Shown here: piece after piece, positions 5,295-7,573 of the stretch
Layout: each line of letters begins with the position of its first letter
Numbering within the stretch: position 1 is the stretch's first letter
Notes under the pieces: model-generated
The model's input: only the letters and a program-made list of their open reading frames with translations
Told to the model about the DNA's origin: nothing
The model's database searches: none
Program-made: the position numbers and the translations under genes
Assembly: GCA_030149115.1 (NCBI GenBank)
Contig: JASBSE010000543.1
Span: forward strand, 1 to 7,573
Length of the DNA: 7,573 nucleotides
Direction of reading: 5' to 3'
Source: Winogradskyella sp.
GTDB lineage: Bacteria; Bacteroidota; Bacteroidia; Flavobacteriales; Flavobacteriaceae

Positions 5295-6125
5295 ATGAAA
5301 AAAATACTATTACCAACGGATTTTTCGGATAATGCATGGTGTGCAGCCGTTTATGCACTTAAGCTCTATGAGAAAGAAGAATGCACATTTTATTTTCTAC
5401 ACTCTTATAAGATGAAAGCCTCTGCTATGTCTAATATTTCAAACAAATTATTGAGATATATGGCAGATAATGCAAATCAAGAGTTGCTAGCACTCAAAGA
5501 CATGGCAGAAAGAGCAAATAACAACCTTAACCATGATTTTGAGATTCTACTTAGTGCAGATGCCATGGATAAAGCTATCGATATGGCTATAAGTAAATAT
5601 AATGTAGACCTTGTTGTTATGGGAACCAAAGGTGCTACTGGTGCTAAAGAAATTTTTATGGGTAGCAATACTGTTAAGATCATCAAGCATGTAAAAACTT
5701 GCCCTATACTTTTAATCCCACACGAATGTGATTTCGAAATGCCAAATCAAATTGCATTTCCAACAGACTTTAACCGGTTTTATGGTGAAGAATTATTGCC
5801 ACTAAAACAACTTTCTAAACTTTATGATTCTAAGATTAGAATACTTCATATTAATAAAGAAAAAAATCTGAGCCATCAACAAGATTATAATCTTGCAATG
5901 CTTAAAGCTTATCTAGAAGATTATCCGCATACCTTCCACTGGATGCCAGATTATACCAATAAAGAAAATGCAATAAAAGATTTTATTGAAGAACTGAACA
6001 TAGACATTCTAGTAATGATTAACTATGAGCACAGCATTATAGAGAGCATTATTAACGAGCCTGTGATAAAGAAAATAGGCTTCCATGCCACAATACCATT
6101 TTTTGTGATTCCGTCTTCAGCTTAG
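5295..6125 (+). CDS. Tandem-domain universal stress protein (USP3)
   Basis: A 276-residue double UspA protein. Domain 1 starts 'KKILLPTDFSDNAWCA' with D9 and has the ATP signature G110-x2-G113-x9-G123-S124; its middle is shorter than in USP1 and USP2. Domain 2 (about 151-274) keeps 'AFPTDF' with D158 but lacks the glycine loop, reading 'ILVMINYEHSIIESIINEP'. The FFEN/FFKS motif of USP1 and USP2 is altered here. It has its own Crp/Fnr-type promoter in the 74-bp gap before it. Sequence similarity at the 5' end points to USP2 as its closest relative in the array. Probably an ATP-binding cytoplasmic stress protein. Confidence 0.93.
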   Translation: MKKILLPTDFSDNAWCAAVYALKLYEKEECTFYFLHSYKMKASAMSNISNKLLRYMADNANQELLALKDMAERANNNLNHDFEILLSADAMDKAIDMAISKYNVDLVVMGTKGATGAKEIFMGSNTVKIIKHVKTCPILLIPHECDFEMPNQIAFPTDFNRFYGEELLPLKQLSKLYDSKIRILHINKEKNLSHQQDYNLAMLKAYLEDYPHTFHWMPDYTNKENAIKDFIEELNIDILVMINYEHSIIESIINEPVIKKIGFHATIPFFVIPSSA

Positions 6126-6172
6126 TTCAATAAGTAACTGATTTAAAAAACCACAACTTAAAACATACAATC

Positions 6173-7027
6173 ATGAGGCATAAGATATTATTACCAACAG
6201 ACTTTTCGGACAATGCTTGGCATGCTATAGATTATGCCACTGAGCTTTATAAAAATGAGCCGACCGATTTCTACATCCTCAATGTGTTTTCTGCTACAGG
6301 AAACCTAGTAGAAAATTTAATGAAACCACAATCCGGAAACGATATTTACGAATCTAAAAAATGGGATTCAGAAGATGGATTAGCTAAAGTTTTAGACAAG
6401 TTAGTACTAACAAAGAAAAACAATCCGAAACATCATTTCAAAACTGTGTCTATGTTTAACAACACTATTGATGCTATTAAAGAAATCGTAGATAAAAAGG
6501 ATATAGAAATGATAATAATGGGCACCAAAGGCGAAACACACTCTAGAGCTACAGCTTTTGGTAGTACTGCAATATATGTGATGGAAAAAGTACGCAATTG
6601 CCCTGTCATTGTAGTTCCGCTAGAAGCTGAAATAAAACTACCTAAAGAAATTGTTTTTCCTACGGGTTTTGAAGTACCATACAAACGCAGAGAACTAGTT
6701 TATCTAAAAGATATTGCTAAAAAGTCTAACGCAGCAATTATTGTATTACACATAAAAGAACAAGATAAGTTAAACGATAGCCAAAAAGACAACAAAGCAC
6801 TTTTAGAAGAAATTCTGGAAGATTCAACATACAAACACCACACATTATCGCATAATTCAGTAATTGCAGCAATCAATGTCTTTGTTGAAAGTAGAGATAG
6901 TGATATGGTAGCATTTATCAATAAAAAGCATAAGTTTTTTGGCAGCATACTTTCTAGCCCATTGGTTAAGGAAATATCATTCCATTTAAATGTTCCAATA
7001 CTAGCTATGCACGATCTTAGGAATTAA
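6173..7027 (+). CDS. Tandem-domain universal stress protein (USP4)
   Basis: A 284-residue double UspA protein. Domain 1 starts 'HKILLPTDFSDNAWHA' with D10 and carries G117-x2-G120-x9-G130-S131 then 'CPVIVVP'. Domain 2 is the most degenerate: the Asp position is G164 ('FPTGF'), and the glycine loop is replaced by 'DMVAFINKKHKFFGSILSSP'. 'PYKRREL' (169-175) matches USP1 domain 2. The gap after USP3 is 47 bp with no operator module or terminator, so it is probably transcribed with USP3. Together the four genes encode proteins with one competent and one degenerate nucleotide site each, which hints at asymmetric dimers or mixed assemblies; this is inference. Confidence 0.93.
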   Translation: MRHKILLPTDFSDNAWHAIDYATELYKNEPTDFYILNVFSATGNLVENLMKPQSGNDIYESKKWDSEDGLAKVLDKLVLTKKNNPKHHFKTVSMFNNTIDAIKEIVDKKDIEMIIMGTKGETHSRATAFGSTAIYVMEKVRNCPVIVVPLEAEIKLPKEIVFPTGFEVPYKRRELVYLKDIAKKSNAAIIVLHIKEQDKLNDSQKDNKALLEEILEDSTYKHHTLSHNSVIAAINVFVESRDSDMVAFINKKHKFFGSILSSPLVKEISFHLNVPILAMHDLRN

Positions 7028-7085
7028 GTTTTAGAGTCAGCTAAGCCAAAAATGTTTTAGGCAGCATTTTTTAAAATGAGTAGAA

Positions 7086-7573
7086 ATGCAAAATAATGGC
7101 ATCATAATAACCAAATCATCTGGTGATAAAGTAAAATTTTCACTTAACAAATTGCGCTCATCATTAAAACGAACTGGAGCAAACAGAGAGACCATAGACC
7201 AAATCATAGATAAGGTTAGAGATGAATTGTATCAAGGTATTTCTACCAAAGAAATTTACAACAGAGCTTTTGCTTTACTAAAGAAAAAGAAAAGTCATTT
7301 TGCATCTAAATACAAACTAAAAAAGGCAATTTATGAGCTAGGCCCAACAGGATTTCCGTTTGAGCGTTTTGTGGGAGCTGTTTTAAAACACTCTGGTTAC
7401 AATGTAAAAATCGGAGAAATTTTACAAGGTATATGCGTCACTCACGAGATTGATGTTGTAGCGCATAAAGGCAATGAAACTACAATTATCGAATGTAAAT
7501 TTCATGGTGAGCAAGGCATTAACTGTAACGTAAAAGTGCCATTATATATCAATTCGCGCTACCAAGATGTAAA
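7086..7573 (+). CDS. ATP-cone plus PD-(D/E)XK nuclease-like protein, 5' part
   Basis: An open frame of 162 codons from ATG at 7086 that runs off the right edge. Residues 5-85 are an ATP-cone domain ('IIITKSSGDKVKFSLNKLRSSL', then 'AFALLKKK' and 'SKYKLKKAIYELGP'). This domain is known as the allosteric nucleotide sensor of ribonucleotide reductases and NrdR. It is followed by a restriction-endonuclease-like fold: 'GFPFERFVGAVLKHSGY' (89-105, with E93), D123 in 'EIDVVA', and E136-C-K138. E93, D123, E136 and K138 are the expected metal-binding and catalytic residues of the Mrr/PD-(D/E)XK family, so it may be an active nuclease. It follows USP4 after 58 bp on the same strand, with no clear terminator or operator module, and may be co-transcribed. 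The substrate is unknown. An earlier ATG at 7076 is out of frame and stops at once. Confidence 0.85.
   Translation, partial: MQNNGIIITKSSGDKVKFSLNKLRSSLKRTGANRETIDQIIDKVRDELYQGISTKEIYNRAFALLKKKKSHFASKYKLKKAIYELGPTGFPFERFVGAVLKHSGYNVKIGEILQGICVTHEIDVVAHKGNETTIIECKFHGEQGINCNVKVPLYINSRYQDV

Noticed and set aside
2888..6948. Antisense open frames at 2888-3076, 3848-4051, 5477-5686, 6433-6684 and 6700-6948
   Set aside because: All lie opposite well-supported genes, have no recognisable domain or promoter module, and are composition shadows.
7048..7071. AT-rich hairpin AAAAATG/CATTTTT after USP4 as a terminator
   Set aside because: A 7-bp stem with one G-C pair and a 10-nt loop is too weak to support termination, so read-through to the ATP-cone gene is possible.

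Overview
The window looks like chromosomal DNA of a marine-type Flavobacteriaceae (Bacteroidota). The grounds are its strong AT-richness, the absence of Shine-Dalgarno sequences, -7 boxes of the TAnnTTTG type, and the protein families present. No rRNA, tRNA, mobile element or CRISPR array is visible, and the genus cannot be named from this sequence.

Layout. On the minus strand, from the left edge: the first 31 codons of a GerW/YtfJ-like gene (93 to 1), a DUF2953/YtfI-like membrane protein just upstream of it (606 to 106), and a TerB-like all-helical protein (1116 to 742). A short divergent promoter region follows. On the plus strand: a small protein resembling a collapsed histidine kinase (1245-1676), a response regulator fused to a Crp/Fnr-type DNA-binding protein (1742-2791), a small four-helix membrane protein (2910-3296), and a 214-bp intergenic region with a probable noncoding RNA and a strong terminator. 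After these come four consecutive double-domain universal stress proteins (3511-4359, 4378-5220, 5295-6125, 6173-7027). Last is the start of an ATP-cone plus PD-(D/E)XK nuclease protein that runs off the right edge (7086-7573).

The main result is regulatory. Six intergenic sites share one 44-bp module: a Crp/Fnr-like operator (TTGAY-N3-T-ATCAT), then a TAnnTTTN -7 box, with exactly 29.5 bp from operator centre to the first base of the box. That places each operator near -41.5, the class II activator position. The modules point at the DUF2953/GerW pair, the TerB-like gene, the kinase relic/regulator unit, USP1, USP3, and a 79-nt stretch that has no ORF and ends in a Rho-independent terminator. 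The two modules of the divergent region overlap and merge into one 20-bp palindrome. The full TGAT-N4-ATCA core occurs three times in the window as read by eye, always between genes and always at this spacing.

The simplest reading is a local regulon: the Crp/Fnr-type response regulator encoded here, or a genomic paralogue, activates nucleotide-binding universal stress proteins, two envelope or accessory units and a small RNA. The inducing signal, possibly low oxygen or starvation, is inferred and not visible in the sequence.
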